From the NCBI GenBank assembly GCA_024195265.1, contig JAJLRJ010000004.1, positions 4,023,659-4,087,658 of the forward strand: a stretch of DNA of 64,000 nt. The letters run 5' to 3'. Source of the DNA: Dendrophyllia cribrosa. Lineage: Eukaryota; Cnidaria; Anthozoa; Scleractinia; Dendrophylliidae. Of the stretch, positions 39,321 to 51,479 are shown in pieces. A model generated the notes under the pieces. That model was not told the DNA's origin, did no database searches, and worked only from the letters and a program-made list of their open reading frames with translations. The stretch's first letter is position 1. Every line of letters begins with the position of its first letter. A program made the translations under genes and the position numbers.

Positions 39321-42300
39321 ACGGAGAAAGTGACAAGTAAGCGATTTTCATTTGTTTACAATAATCTTATTCATACGTAGCTTACACGTGAGAATTTCAT
39401 GCGAGAATGTGTGAAGTCAAACTGTATTTGGATTGTATACATTTATGCCTATAACTAATGATTTTAAAGTGAATATGACACGATTTGTTTTTTGTTATTT
39501 TTGGTTCTTCGAAACATAATTTTGTAAGAATTTCGATGTGCAGTATTCAGTTAAGTTCAGAGCTTTCTCAGCTTATCATCACACGTTATTGTTCAGAACA
39601 ACACAAGAGTAAAATCTTACCCATAGGCTTCAAACTTAATGGGAAGCTATAAAAGTAAAAAGTAGAGATTTATTTTTATGCTCAGAGGTTGATACCTTTA
39701 TAAAACACAATGCTGAAGAAATAATATTTCCTGGAATAGAATTAAATTGATTACAAAATTACAGCTGGAGCAAGGAGCCAATATTGATTGGTCATTGCTG
39801 TACTGTTTATAACTATAGGTGGTTTTCATGTTACGTCATCGCCGCCATGCTGGTGGACATAAACAATAGTTCTGTCATTAGTTTCTTGTTCATCCACCAG
39901 CATTTGTTAGTTTTACTATTGTTATCTATGTCTCTAGAGATTGATTGCAAACCACCTATTACTTTAGAAAAATTTATTATTTTTCCCAAACATCATTCTC
40001 AGCAAATTGTGGTCACCGTGGTGAATCAGTGTTACAGACTTCAACTGAATGAGACAACGTTGCTATGATGAATACATGTAATACTGGCTATGAATAATTG
40101 TTCTTTTTTATGCTTGGTGTGTTGAAATGCTTTCAAAGTTAAGTTAGCAGGTGTTCAGTGTATATTCATTTTTGGGATTTTTGCCCATAATCATTAATTT
40201 TCTTGGCATATTTTGGCAAGTTTGCACTCAATGAAAACCTACAAAGAGATACACAGGTATCAAAGGATGGAAAGCAATATATGCGAGTTACATATCCAAA
40301 ATTTAAATTGGGAGAAGACGTTGTTTGCGAAGTGGTGCGAAGTGGCATGCCCTTCTAGCTCTGTTAAGTCAACATAACAATGACCAAATGAGTGGGTATT
40401 ATGTCCAGATGCTTGAATAAAGAATCTGTGCATTTTTCATTATACTGGAAATTATATTGAAGACATATTCTCACTTGCATCCATCCCCATCTATCATGAT
40501 AATCACAAAAGCATGTGTTATCCAACTACATGTAGCCGAACCGTAGAATGCACTTCTGTTAACCTACAAGCTGGCTGTGAGTGGGTTGGGGCATCTAACA
40601 TGTAAGCTGTTACATGTACTGTCCTAAGTTCACATATCACATAATTTTAGGAAAGAGCTTGTTGTGTTTGTAATGATTCACTTTTTTATTCTACAGAAGC
40701 AGAACAGTCTTCCTTCAACCCACGTGTAGCAGTAACAATACTCAGACCAGAAGTAAAACCTCTTCAAGAAGACCTCCCACTTGCTCAGTATGCAAAAAAA
40801 AACAATGCGTGGTCATAAAGGCCAATGCAAGAAGTAACATGGCCTAAGTTTTGATGACTGTAGACCACTGTTCAGACTTAGCCCCTGAGATAGGACTCAG
40901 TGCCAGGCTGTAAAATAAACTTGGTTCTGCCTTTTAACTTTAAATTGATATTGAGAATTACCATTACATTACCTTTTCAGCTTTGTTTATGTCAATGATC
41001 TAAAAGTTATTCAATCACATACATGTAAATGCATGATGAAATTTGGAAAATCAGTTGTCTTGAGTGACATCACATGGCCTGAAATAGAGTGATTTTCTTA
41101 ATACTGTGAAATAGTTACTAAGCTAGTAGGCACTATTAGACACTAATTCCGTTGTTTTCTTTTGTTTATGTTTTGATAATTTTGGCTAATTTTGATTAAT
41201 TGCTAGACACTGTTTCATGGTCTTAGTAAAATCACTCTAGGGCAACCCAGACTGGATAGGTCTTTAGGACAGATAAAGAATATGGGTCATTGTCCAGATA
41301 TGTAGGTGCTACCCTTACCACCACTTATACTTTGAAATTCTGGAGTGAGGACTCTCCTTGGTGTGCCTTTTCTAGGGTACTGAAGAGGCATCAGTGTTAA
41401 AAAATTATTCCACGCATCTGGGCATGCTGCAGATTATGTAAATATTGTACCATTTGTCTTGCAGTGGAATATACATTTGGAGAATCAAATGCTTACTGAA
41501 ACAAATGAGTCATTTCCATGTTGCCTTTAACCCTTTAAGACCCAATAGTGATCAGCATCAAATTTCTCCTTGTAATATCAATACTTAATCAATCAGAGAG
41601 GTCATGAGAATTAAGGATATCATCATTACTGCAGCAATAAATGTATGGGGACAAGAGAGGAGAATTTGTATTTTGATATTGGGAATTGAAGGCCTGGTTA
41701 ACCTCTATCAGAGTGTGGCCAAGTGCAATATATCAGTTTTCTTTCACATTGTAATAAAACTTATATTTATATGAATTCTGAATGTTCTTGTATTTGGCCT
41801 CGCTTTGAAAAAGAGGCTAAAGGTAACTCAGAAATGGCGATTGGGATCTGATAAATAAAGAAAGATGATAAATATTTTTAAGCTTGGTCCCAAATCTTTC
41901 CCAAATTTGGATTGGTAACAAAATTGGAATTGTAATGCCATACAAGTCATTGCTACTAAAATACTGTGAATACAAAAAATAGAAAAATTAAACAAGTAAA
42001 GGGGCTCTCTGATTAAGATCAATTGAATGTTAGTGGTTTTGCCACCCCCTACCCCCTCACAAATTTGCCTCATAGCAAGATGGACTAAGATAAAAATTGG
42101 TTACATTCACACTCATAATTATTTTGTTGGTCATGACTTTTATTTATTTGGTGGCTCCTAAAAGAGCCATTGGGCCCTGTGTGAGTGCAATGTCTAACAC
42201 CACGGTTAGACCTACAGGTATTTTCAATGTTTCTCTCAATGTTCTCTGTCCTGCAAAGTGGCATATCCAGTTGACTGGTATTTTGTCCTTATGCTATGAT

Positions 42301-42807
42301 AAACACAGGCAGGAAGTGGCCTGGCGTTGTCCCACCCCATGTAGCCACAAAGCCATCGTGTGGTCCATCTGTATGACCAGCTCGTATAAATCTGAAACAG
42401 ACAATTTGTAGACAGTGTACAAGTGTGAGAAACAAAACAAGCGCAAAGACATACAGGTCACTGCAAGTAATCAAACCCATTGTGAAGTGATGCTACTTTT
42501 CGCGCCAAAAAAACATCGAATTGATTCGGGTCAAACAAGTCGCTCGCTATATATTCATGCAGGCTGTCCAACTCGCATTTACTCCAATTCCGCACTCGCT
42601 CCCTATTCTCGTGTACCAAAGTATCCTAGAGTTCCTTAGCAACCCCATCGTTGCAGTGAAAAAATGAGCGACTTCGAGCAAGACAATAGTGAACAAAATG
42701 CGAATCTACGAACTGTAAACAATTCCCCTCATCAAACAAGCTACGACGTACCGGTACGTGTACTTCAGCAGCCGTCAAAATTAGAGGTACTAACCAAAAA
42801 TCAACGC

Positions 42808-43038
42808 TTATAGTTCTTCGTATCTCTCTTCTAAAAAGGTAGGAGTTAGGCCATCAAGGTCTTTTCCTTCCTCGGAGTCTCCATCACCGGCTTCGTGGTC
42901 TACAACTTCAGCGAGTGGTTCGTCTTGATATGGAGTTATTTCGCTTTTTACGACTTCCCATTCTTCTTCCGAACCTTCGCTCGTATCTATACTGTCTGTA
43001 GAATCAGATAAATCGCTGAGTTCTGAATCACTGGACAT
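42808..43038 (-). pseudogene. N-terminal fragment of a P2RX7-like/acidic transposon-associated ORF
   Basis: The frame begins MSSDSELSDLSDSTDSIDTS and is followed by EITPYQDEPLAE and LTPTFLEERYEEL. I recognise the acidic start and PYQ-EP plus L-x-x-RYE pattern as the opening of the cysteine-rich P2RX7-like proteins multicopied in cnidarians. The cysteine domain itself is absent; the frame stops at 42808. Confidence 0.45.
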
Positions 43039-43336
43039 TTTGCTGATGAGATCAGTGGATATTTGTAGACGAGAAAATAGCAGAATTATACCAGAAGTAA
43101 AGTCACAGTAACACAGCAAACAAATCAAGTGACGTCATGTGACGTCACGAGCCTGGCTCGCGTCCTACACTCGTCCCCAGACTCCGGGACATTTTTACTG
43201 GGAAAATTGGAGTTTTTCGACGCCCAAAACTATGGGAAATTTATTTTTTTTACGCATTTCAATTTCAGAACATTTTTTTATACATATCAAAGGACCAAAA
43301 ACAGCAAAAAAAAAATTCATGTCATATACACTTTAA

Positions 43337-46300
43337 GGTGGACAAAAAGGTTAGAGATTGTGCTGTTCTCTTAAATGATGGCAAGCTGATAGCTAAGTTG
43401 TCCGTTGGCGATATGGTGGCACTGGAAGCAAAATACCACGCAGCGTGTCTTGTTTCTTTGTACAATCGGGCAAGAAACCAAAGGTCAGTCACTTTTAAGG
43501 AGTTGAACACCACAATCTCGGATTTAGATGAGCTTGCTTTTGCCCAAGTGGTAGCTCATATCGATGAGAATCTAGAAGGAGGTGAAGACGTTCCTGTGTT
43601 TAAGATGAACGAACTGGCACAATTGTTTTCCTCAAAGCTGGAGGAACAAGAAAACAGCTACCGACACCACAGACATAGCGCCAAATCAGGCATCTCTTAC
43701 AATCGCACAGCTGCTCATTTTCAACAGCATCTCACGCGTTCGTGATCGAAAAGACCCATCTACCACCCATCACACAAGAGAAAAGGAATGCCCCCTTCCC
43801 ATCTATGCAGCTCTGAAAATCCATGGAGCAACAAGGGACAGATCTCTCATAGATGCCTTCTTTAAACTGGGGATATGCATCTCTTACGACCGTGTACTAT
43901 CTATTTCTACAGACATAGCGAACAGTGTGATAGCTCGCTATGAGAGGGAAGGAGTCGTGTGTCCATCCAAGCTGTTAAAGGATTGTTTACTACAGCTGCA
44001 GTGGATAATATTGACCACAATCCAAGTTCGACCACATTCAAAGACTCTTTCCACGGCACTGCTATCTCCCTTGTTCAACATCCAACTACCGACGACAAAG
44101 GAGAGGAAAGGAGCATTGATACATTTGATCCCTCCCAGTCCAATAATTCTAAGAAAGTGGATCAACTTCCATCCTATTACCGTGACGTACCTCCTGTAAC
44201 AGTGCCTTCAGGTGACCTTTGTGCTCCAAAGATATCGGGAAGAATTAAATTTCATCCAGTCGTGTCAGATCGTGGAAAGGAAGAGGAGAAAGACTGGTTG
44301 GATAGCTTAAGTGAACTGCTTTCAAGGAAAGAGCACAACGAACATGGAACTGTGTCTTGGGCAGCATACCGTGCCTTGCAAGCTACTCCGACTCTCCATC
44401 TGCCTGCGATCATCACACTTCTTCCCATGTTTGTAGAGAATGCTCATTCACTGGCAATGGTCAAGCATTCTATGGATGTTGTCAGGGATGCAGTGCACCA
44501 TGTGAATCCATCTCAGATTCCGGTAATTGCCTTCGACCAGCCCTTGTTTGCGCTGGCCAAGCAAATCCAGTGGAGTTTTCCTGCTACCCATGGAGAAAAT
44601 CATTTTGTCGTGATGCTCGGTGGCCTTCACATTGAAATGATAGCCTACAAAGCGCTTGGAAAATGGATGAATGGTAGCGGATGGACGGAAGTTGTTTCTA
44701 CAGCAGGCGTAGCAACTCAAGGCGTGACCGATTCGTTTATCAGTGCAAGCCACCTCACCCGGACAAGACGTGGGCATCAAGTAACAGCTGCCAGTCTTCA
44801 CCATCTACAGCAGAAAGCCTACCAGGAATACGCCTCAACAGCTACTGCAACTGACGGCCAAGACGTGAAATCGTTTGATGAGTGGAAAGAAGAGATGTCA
44901 AAAACTTTTCCACTGTTTCTTTACTGGGATCGCGTTCTCTATTTTGAGGTTTGCTGTTTGCAACTTGTCCGGGCTTTCAGGGAAGCTGACTTTGCTCTCT
45001 ACATTCACGCCCTGACCAAGATCATCCTCTGGATGTTTGCCCTGGACCAGACCCACTATGCAAGGTGGCTTTCTGTTCACATCCGGGACATGTGTGAACT
45101 TCCTGTCCAACACAGAGATGTATTCCAAAAGGTTTTGCGATGGCTCGTTCGTGGTACAAAAGACAGAGAGGCTTTTCTCATCCATCGCTCTAGATCAAGC
45201 CCATGAGCAGCTGCATTCCGAAGTAAAAAGAGAAGGAGGAGCAGTTGGGTTGACCGAGAACCCTGCAGCACTTGCAAGATGGATGGTAGGTGGTCCAGAA
45301 GCTGCACGAATGACCAAAGAATTTGAAGAGTCGACGCCAGAACCAAAGTATCAGCATCATGAACAAACGCCAGCCACACAAGCCGCATTTGCGAAAGACG
45401 TCTTGAACGTTGTTTTATCGTTTGAAGACCTGGGAAATCCTTTCGGTGAAAAGAGTAAAGACCTCATTGCAGTCCATACGAGGGATGTAGCAGACGAAAG
45501 CATCGTTAGCACCGTGCAGAATATTGTATCAATCGGTGAGACCCAATTTAACACCTTTGTTCAGGAACGGTTCATCGACAGGAGCAAACTGATAACGGAC
45601 CTCATCAAAAAGAACCAGTTGCCTACATTCAACACTTCAAGTAAGAAAGTAACGTCGAAGGACAAAGAAAAGATTGGAGCTCTCAAAGACGACTGTGCCC
45701 TTTTCTCTAGGCTTTATATTGCATGCCAGAGCCGCGATGGAAATTTGGAAGAATTTTTCAAGTATGAAAACCAGCCATGGCCACCCTCTCTTTCACACAT
45801 GGGTCAGCTAAGAGAAGGACAAAAGGCAGATCTTGTCAAGTGTCTCAAGGCCGTCGCTACCCCAGTAACAGAGCAGCCAACTCCAGATGCAATGATACTG
45901 GATGGAGCAGTCATCGTTCAGATGCTGCCCCCGGGAACTGCGCGGACTTTCGAAGGGTACTGCCAAACAGTGTTTGGTCCCTACATTGCAAGACAGCTCC
46001 AGTGTGTAAAACGAGTAGATGTGGTGTGGGACGTGTATCGAGCGGGCTCGCTAAAGAAAGCCACGCGTGAAAGAAGAGGCACGGGTCAACGTCGTCAAGT
46101 CACAATGTCAACTCGAATCCCCACAGACTGGAAAGGCTTCCTTCGAAATGACGAGAATAAGACTGAACTGTTTCTTCTTTTAGCAAGCTTCATTGTAACG
46201 ATGACGATACCTGGTAACAAGGAGCTTTACGCCACTTCTGGAGAGAGTGTCTTGTCATCCACCAACAGAGGGGACCTAACAAATCTAGCACCATGCAGTC

Positions 46301-47097
46301 ATGAAGAGGCAGACACGCGACTGATGGTACACGTCTTGGATGCCAGTCTCTGTGGACATCGTAGAATAATGATTAGAACCAACGACACAGACGTGGTTGT
46401 TTTAGCTGTATCCATTGCAAGCACTATCCCAGCAGAGGAACTCTGGGTTGCGTATGGTACAGGAAAGCACTTGTAGAACATTGCGGTCCATACCATTGCT
46501 TCAGCGTTAGGACGCGAGAGAGCTGCAGTTTTGCCAATGTTTCACGCTCTTACTGGGTGCGATACAGTTTCCTTCTTCGCAGGCAGAGGCAAGAAGACAG
46601 CGTGGGACATCTGGGGTGTATTCCCTGAGCTTACAGCTACACTACTAACCCTATCCTCGTTACCTGAAGCGGTCGACGATGCTTGCTTGACTGTGATTGA
46701 ACGATATGTCGTTCTCTTATACGATCGCACAAGTCATCTTACAAAGGTTAATGAGGCGAGACAAGAACTTTTCTCTAAGAAGTCCAGGACCCTGGAAAAA
46801 ATTCCTCCAACCCAAGAGGCACTCCTACAGCACACCAAGCGTTCAGTGTATCAAGGTGGGTACGTTTGGGCCCAAACACTTCTAACGCAGCCAGCTCTTC
46901 CAAGTCCTTCTGAATGGAGATGGCAACATGATGCTACGTCTTGGACTCCAGTGTGGACGACACTGCCACAAATGAAGGACACTTGCTATGAACTCATCCG
47001 CTGCAGCTGCAAGACTGCATGCACAGGTCGCTGTAAGTGTGTGAAGGCAAACTTGGCTTGCACAGGTTTGTGTAACTGTGGCGGTAATTGTGACTAA
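43337..47097 (+). pseudogene. C2HC/XPG-like transposon protein, 3' part
   Basis: The coding sequence resumes after the TTAA insertion. Frame changes occur near 43700, 43960 and 45180, and a TAG lies at 46474-46476. Recognisable blocks are PLPIYAALKIHGATRD, SYDRVLSIST, DNIDHNPSSTT, then the nuclease part EEADTRLMVH, RTNDTDVVVL, HALTGCDTVSFFAGRGKK. A C-terminal cysteine cluster (CSCKTACTGRCKCVKANLAC) ends at 47097. The order of E-x-A-D, N-D-T-D and G-C-D matches copy 1 and XPG/FEN nucleases. Confidence 0.85.
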
Positions 47098-47690
47098 ACA
47101 CGTTTATTACGCGTATGTGTCATTCTTGAAAAACACTTGCCAGTAATTAACTACTAATGAGTGGATTAGGAAAATATCAGACACGAGTAACTAGCAGAAT
47201 CTCAGCAGCTTAGATATGACTGATGTAAAAATTAACTCGAGGAACTGATTCAGTCAGTAGTGGCATGTAGCCAATTAATGTCCAAAGAAGTTTGATTAAA
47301 CAGCATGAAAAAATTGAGGTTTCGTCTTTATTCACGAACCAGTATTAACCATTAAATGTTCACCAAACAGTATAGTCCATACTAAAATCACGCATTCATT
47401 ACCGGTTTTGGTCTGTATTTAGTCACTCTTTATTAGAGTAGTCCAAAGACAACCTGGTATAATTACCACATTAAAATATCGATTTTGATGACAAATATGT
47501 ACCGAAAATGCAATACGAAATTTGAGCCTCGTTTTCATGCAGTCGTGCTTTGGGCAATGCACGGCACGTAAGTCGAGCAGTTAAAAGGCTGGCCCCCTAC
47601 CAGTTGAAATGTTTCTTTTGGAGGCTCGGAGGAAATGCCAGTGCTATACCCCTTACTCCCAACCCCTAAACACACAAAATATTTCATTTA
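47098..47690. other. 3' non-coding part of XPG-nuclease transposon 2
   Basis: No frame or domain. The right inverted repeat region begins after about 47690 with CACGTGACAG-type short palindromes that also occur at 37195-37230. Confidence 0.5.
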
Positions 47691-48020
47691 TTAACAAGTG
47701 GACCTTTCGTGACGTGTCACGTGACAGACATGTGATTGACAGGTCACATGACTAAAACAAAATATTAAGCATGCCAACACAACTATGATTCAACGTCAAA
47801 AGGGTACTTATATAACGAAACTACATTACAAAGTACGATTATTTATCTGAGCCTCGTTTTCATGCAGTTGTGATTTGGGACATGCGCAGTACCAGGCTCT
47901 GGTAATTAATTTGGGCTGGCTCCATATCTAAAAATGTTCACCATAGGGTTGTCAGTAATCTGGCAACGTTTCATGCTTTTATCAAAAAGTGAACAATTTT
48001 GGTCGTTAGCAGCTGGACGA

Positions 48021-48476
48021 TCAGACAGCGGCCCAACATGAATGATTTTAAAACCTCTTTATGTGTGAAAGATTATAATGAAACAATGTTCATTTAAGTT
48101 TTTATAGCATTCTATTCTTACGTGTAATTTAGCTAAGTTTTATAGTTCAATTTTTAGTTTAATGTAGTTTGATAAATCGAAGAAACCTTGATCGTAGTTT
48201 TCATTGTACTTTATCTTTCTTAGTTAAGTACTCTAGTGTAAATTCACACGACTCCTAGGAAGACCATGTAAATATGATACGATTTCGTGTATAAATAAGA
48301 TTGATGATGATGATGATGAAGTTGACACCTTGTTAGTAAATTTATCACATTCTAAGTTATATTTAGCCGAATTATCACGTAGCAAACTGTATAAACATAA
48401 TAGCTGATACTGAATAAGTCAATAATTACATATCGCTAGTACGTGCTGTACAAGTTATCTGCCGACCTTGCAAAGT
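48021..48476. other. possible LINE 3' tail
   Basis: AT-rich sequence without coding frames ends in AAATAAGATTGATGATGATG (48292-48320), as in the 3' ends of some LINEs. I cannot link it to a named element. Confidence 0.35.
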
Positions 48477-49313
48477 GAGCTTAAGCAACCACGACGCCGA
48501 CGCCGATTTCCCATTTGTAAACGGTCGATGCCATTTTTAACGGTCGATGCCATCATTAGCATTCATTAGTAACCAAGCCTTTTTGTAATGGTCGATGCTA
48601 TTTCTCTCTAGTTTATGCCTGGATTGGGACGAAAATAGGCTATCATTATTAGATAAAATTGGGCCTAGGTAAAGCGAATATTAGATCTAAGCTAGATTCG
48701 CGGTTAGGTAAGATTTAGGGTTAGGGTGACCCGTTATTGATATATATCAAGAAAAGCACCTTTTATAATTAAATTTTTCTTGGGTTTGCCGGATCAACCC
48801 AGTGGTCTAGTGGATAAAGGAGAGATGTTAACATGCAGAGGTTCCGGGTTCGATTCTAGGTAATTAATTGCATTTTTCGTTTTCTGATAGAAAAAAAATA
48901 ATTCTAAAATTGGTGAAAATTTTTCTAAGTGTCGCTAAAATGGCATCGACCGTTTACGAAAGGGAAAATTGCGACGCCGACGGCATTGAGAACGGCACAA
49001 AACAATAGGTTTAATGAGCGAAAACAATGCCTCTGCACGTGCGTTTTACATTTTGGTACATTTCTTTCCCTGCAAAACAGCAAAGTCGAATGATTAAATT
49101 ATAGGTTTTGTGGAGAACGTGAACACACGGCGGTTAATTTTCCTTTCTCCATTTGAACTGGAAAGCCATCCCTTCAAAATCAGCTCCTGGACAATCCAGT
49201 CACATTAGACAAACTAAATAAATTGAAGCAACTGCAAAGTAGTCTAAAATAGTGCGAATGTTTTTTTTCAAGTGACGTTTTCCTTGGCGTTGCCGTCATC
49301 GTTGTTTAAGCTC
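48477..49313. mobile_element. MITE with GAGCTTAAGCAAC ends and ACGACGCCGACG repeats
   Basis: GAGCTTAAGCAACCACGACG at 48477 is mirrored by CGTCATCGTTGTTTAAGCTC ending at 49313. Inner inverted segments (AACGGTCGATGCCAT at 48520, ATGGCATCGACCGTTTACGA at 48943) enclose a tRNA-like piece. No coding capacity. Confidence 0.7.
48795..48862 (+). repeat. tRNA-like (SINE-type) sequence
   Basis: CAGTGGTCTAGTGGATAAAG (box A) and CGGGTTCGATTC (box B) are spaced as in tRNA. The ends do not pair clearly, so I call it SINE-like rather than a tRNA gene. Confidence 0.5.
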
Positions 49314-49450
49314 CCTATTGATATATCGCCAGTAGGTGTTCAAAAGCCGCTTGCTGACTCGGCTGTTCTGCTAGTTTTTAGTTTTATCGACTGAGTCGAT
49401 AAGGTAAATTGACCACCGTAAAAAGATTCAAATAGCTGACGTTTCTGACG

Positions 49451-49842
49451 ATGAACCGGGAACTTTTAAATGCACACGCACACGATGTAACACTTGTCCT
49501 TTCATTTAAAATCACTGATCGTTTTACATGCACCTCCGTAAATGTTATCTACTGCAAACATATACTTTTTGCAAAAAGATATACATTGGCGAAACAGAGA
49601 GGAGACTGGGCTACCGTTTTCGTGAACATCTCCGAGACGTTGAAAAAAATGACAAAGACGCATCCAAACCAGCCGCGCGCCATTTTAATCTTACTAACCA
49701 TTCTAAACAACACATGACAATCTGCGGGCTTTCCCTACACCAGGGTAACACAGAAAGCCGTAAAAACCTAGAACAAAAAATCATCTTTCAAATCGGCACT
49801 CTCAAACCCCACGGAATCAACGAACGCTTTTCATTCAACTAA
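49451..49842 (+). pseudogene. Penelope GIY-YIG endonuclease fragment
   Basis: It shows the GIY-YIG region (KIYIGETERRLGYRFREHLR) and the conserved C-terminus ending GTLKPHGINERFSFN. Compared with the copy at 59.9 kb it lacks about 38 bases after CCTTTCAT, and the frame is shifted at the CTGCAAACATA stretch. Confidence 0.8.
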
Positions 49843-49934
49843 TTTACATTTGTTTTCACGTCACCAAATTTCCACCAATAGCGTAGCTCCACCGCTTACT
49901 ATATAAAACCACACACTACCCACAATTCCTTGAT

Positions 49935-49969
49935 TCGCTCCGACGAAGGGCTAGCGCTCGAAACGTCAG
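49935..49969 (+). ncRNA. hammerhead-like motif in the Penelope end (candidate)
   Basis: CCGACGA, a 4-bp stem GGGC/GCTC with loop TAGC, then GAAAC and GTC follow the order of a hammerhead core (CUGANGA, stem II, GAAA). Penelope elements are known to carry hammerheads. The second base of the first box is C rather than U, which should weaken or kill cleavage. Confidence 0.35.
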
Positions 49970-50106
49970 CTATTTGAATCATTTTACGGTGGTCAATTTA
50001 CCTTATCGACTCAGTCGATAAAACTAAATTCTCGTGTTTCATTCCCCCACCGACGCAGCACTACAGTTTCTCTAGAAACTAACCCCATTTATTTGTTCTG
50101 CTAGTT

Positions 50107-50680
50107 GATTGTAGCCGGATTACTTGTAAAAATAGTTTCATGAACAATGGTCGTTCGAGTTAAAAATATGTTTTGTAATTCGCTTAGCTCAAAGGACTTC
50201 TCTTCACACTTTCATTGTACTTCTTTATGTTGAACGCATGTACCTCAGTTTCGTATATAAGAACCTAGTTTGCGAATGTGTATTTCATTACATCTCGATT
50301 ACATATCTGATTGCATCTACGAATCAAGAATAAATGCTGTTGGAACCAAGTCAGAATGCCAACGAGTACTGTTCTAGAAAATTCTCTTAGAAGTATTTTT
50401 GATATAAGAGTTTCAAAGGTTAAGAGGTTACCATTGTTTTGACAGACGTGAGTGCTTGTTTACTTTGAAAGACCGAGCGCTTTCTCGAACGGTTACACAT
50501 TTTAGAAACATATATCGTGCTGTAGAGTTTACCGAAGTCTTGAAAAATCCATTTAAAGTCCACAGATCGGTTTTAATTTTCCATTCTGAGTTTGAAGTCA
50601 AAGACATTGCTTCACTTATTCACGAGATAAAAATGACCACAAAGTGACGTCATATCACTTGACATAGCAACTTCAAGGTC
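50107..50680. other. no gene seen
   Basis: AT-rich, with a 63-residue frame (50456-50647) that has no recognisable domain. Confidence 0.4.
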
Positions 50681-50684
50681 TTAA

Positions 50685-51475
50685 GGTGGCTGAACACAGT
50701 TTGCACGCGCACTTCAATTTCAGCTGCTTACGTGAGTCAGCACGTGCTTAGTTTTGAGAAAAACAACGTGGCGCCTATTCAGCAATCATTTTATTTTGCT
50801 AAGCGTGGATCATGAAAGTGTTGGTTTTCGTCTTAAATTTAAACAATTTGTTGTTCGTAAAAGAGTTTGTTGAATCAATAGATAATTTATAAAACCATTG
50901 AAGAAATACACTGCTTTTTGATCGTTTTTGTCTTTGGATCGAGAACCCAGTCAAATGCAACGCATGCGCAGTTGACCAAAAAATTGTGACTGGATATTTT
51001 AGCGACTTTCCTCGGCAATGTACTGATTTCTACGGAACCACTCGTTAGAATTTCACGAAATTTGGCACGATAATAGTTCCGAATATGCCGAACTCACCTG
51101 CCATCAGAAATTTGAAATCTAACAGAGATTTTTACAAAACGCAAACATATTAAACCACAAATTACGGAAGATCCCTCTGTTAAAATTACATGAGAACAGT
51201 GTTAACATGCGAATATTTTAACGAGTTTACTGGAGGCAAGTTGATGGACAAAATCTAACGACTATATTTTCTGAAAATAAACGAAACCAAATATTGCAGG
51301 CTGATTTACAATCCACCGTGTTGCCATGACAACACCCTAAAAGCTCAACAAAAATAACAAAATATATAGCTTGTTGCTTAATCATATGTCTCGCCAATTT
51401 TGGGCGCCCAGACGTTAGTAGTTTTAAAATGACAATGAATGACGCATAGGTACAGTGAAACTGTGTTCAGCCACC
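50685..51475. mobile_element. TTAA-flanked GGTGGCTGAACACAG MITE
   Basis: TTAA (50681-50684), GGTGGCTGAACACAGTTT at the left end, and the inverse AAACTGTGTTCAGCCACC followed by TTAA (51476-51479). No coding frame. Confidence 0.85.
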
Positions 51476-51479
51476 TTAA

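Larger units (their letters stand above)
38534..43332. mobile_element. 4.8-kb TTAA element with THAP and P2RX7-like remnants (Kolobok-like)
   Basis: TTAA at 38530-38533 and 43333-43336 flanks AGTGTATATGACA..., whose inverse TGTCATATACACT closes the right end. The inverted repeat is about 75 bp (GAAAT, GTATAAAAAAATGTTCTG), then looser with TGACGTCA-rich blocks. TTAA duplications plus a THAP protein fit the Kolobok superfamily. A second partial copy of the end sequence occurs at 39468. Coding remains are a THAP start at 38999 and an acidic N-terminus at 43038. No transposase core is visible in 39320-42800, which I read as non-coding. Confidence 0.8.
36915..48020 (+). mobile_element. XPG-nuclease DNA transposon, copy 2 (decayed, 4.8-kb nested insertion)
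   Basis: The left end TAGTCCAGCTGCTAACGACC at 36915 is mirrored at 48020 (GGTCGTTAGCAGCTGGAC, last two bases changed). The inverted repeats continue about 190 bp (TTTTTGATAAAAGCATGAAA, AATTAATTACCAGAGC, GCGCATGTCCCAAATCACAA). Both copies in this window begin TAGTCCA. The cargo is the same C2HC/XPG-like gene. Minus the nested TTAA element it is 6.3 kb, close to copy 1. No clear target duplication remains. Confidence 0.75.
49377..50093 (+). mobile_element. solo truncated Penelope-like element
   Basis: A 13-bp duplication (TGTTCTGCTAGTT, 49364-49376 and 50094-50106) flanks it. The left edge is a 70-bp inverted copy of its own 3' end (AGTTTTATCGACTGAGTCG), joined to a 5'-truncated plus-strand copy. 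The 3' end carries CGACGAAGGGCTAGCGCTCG and TCGACTCAGTCGATAAAAC. Confidence 0.85.
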
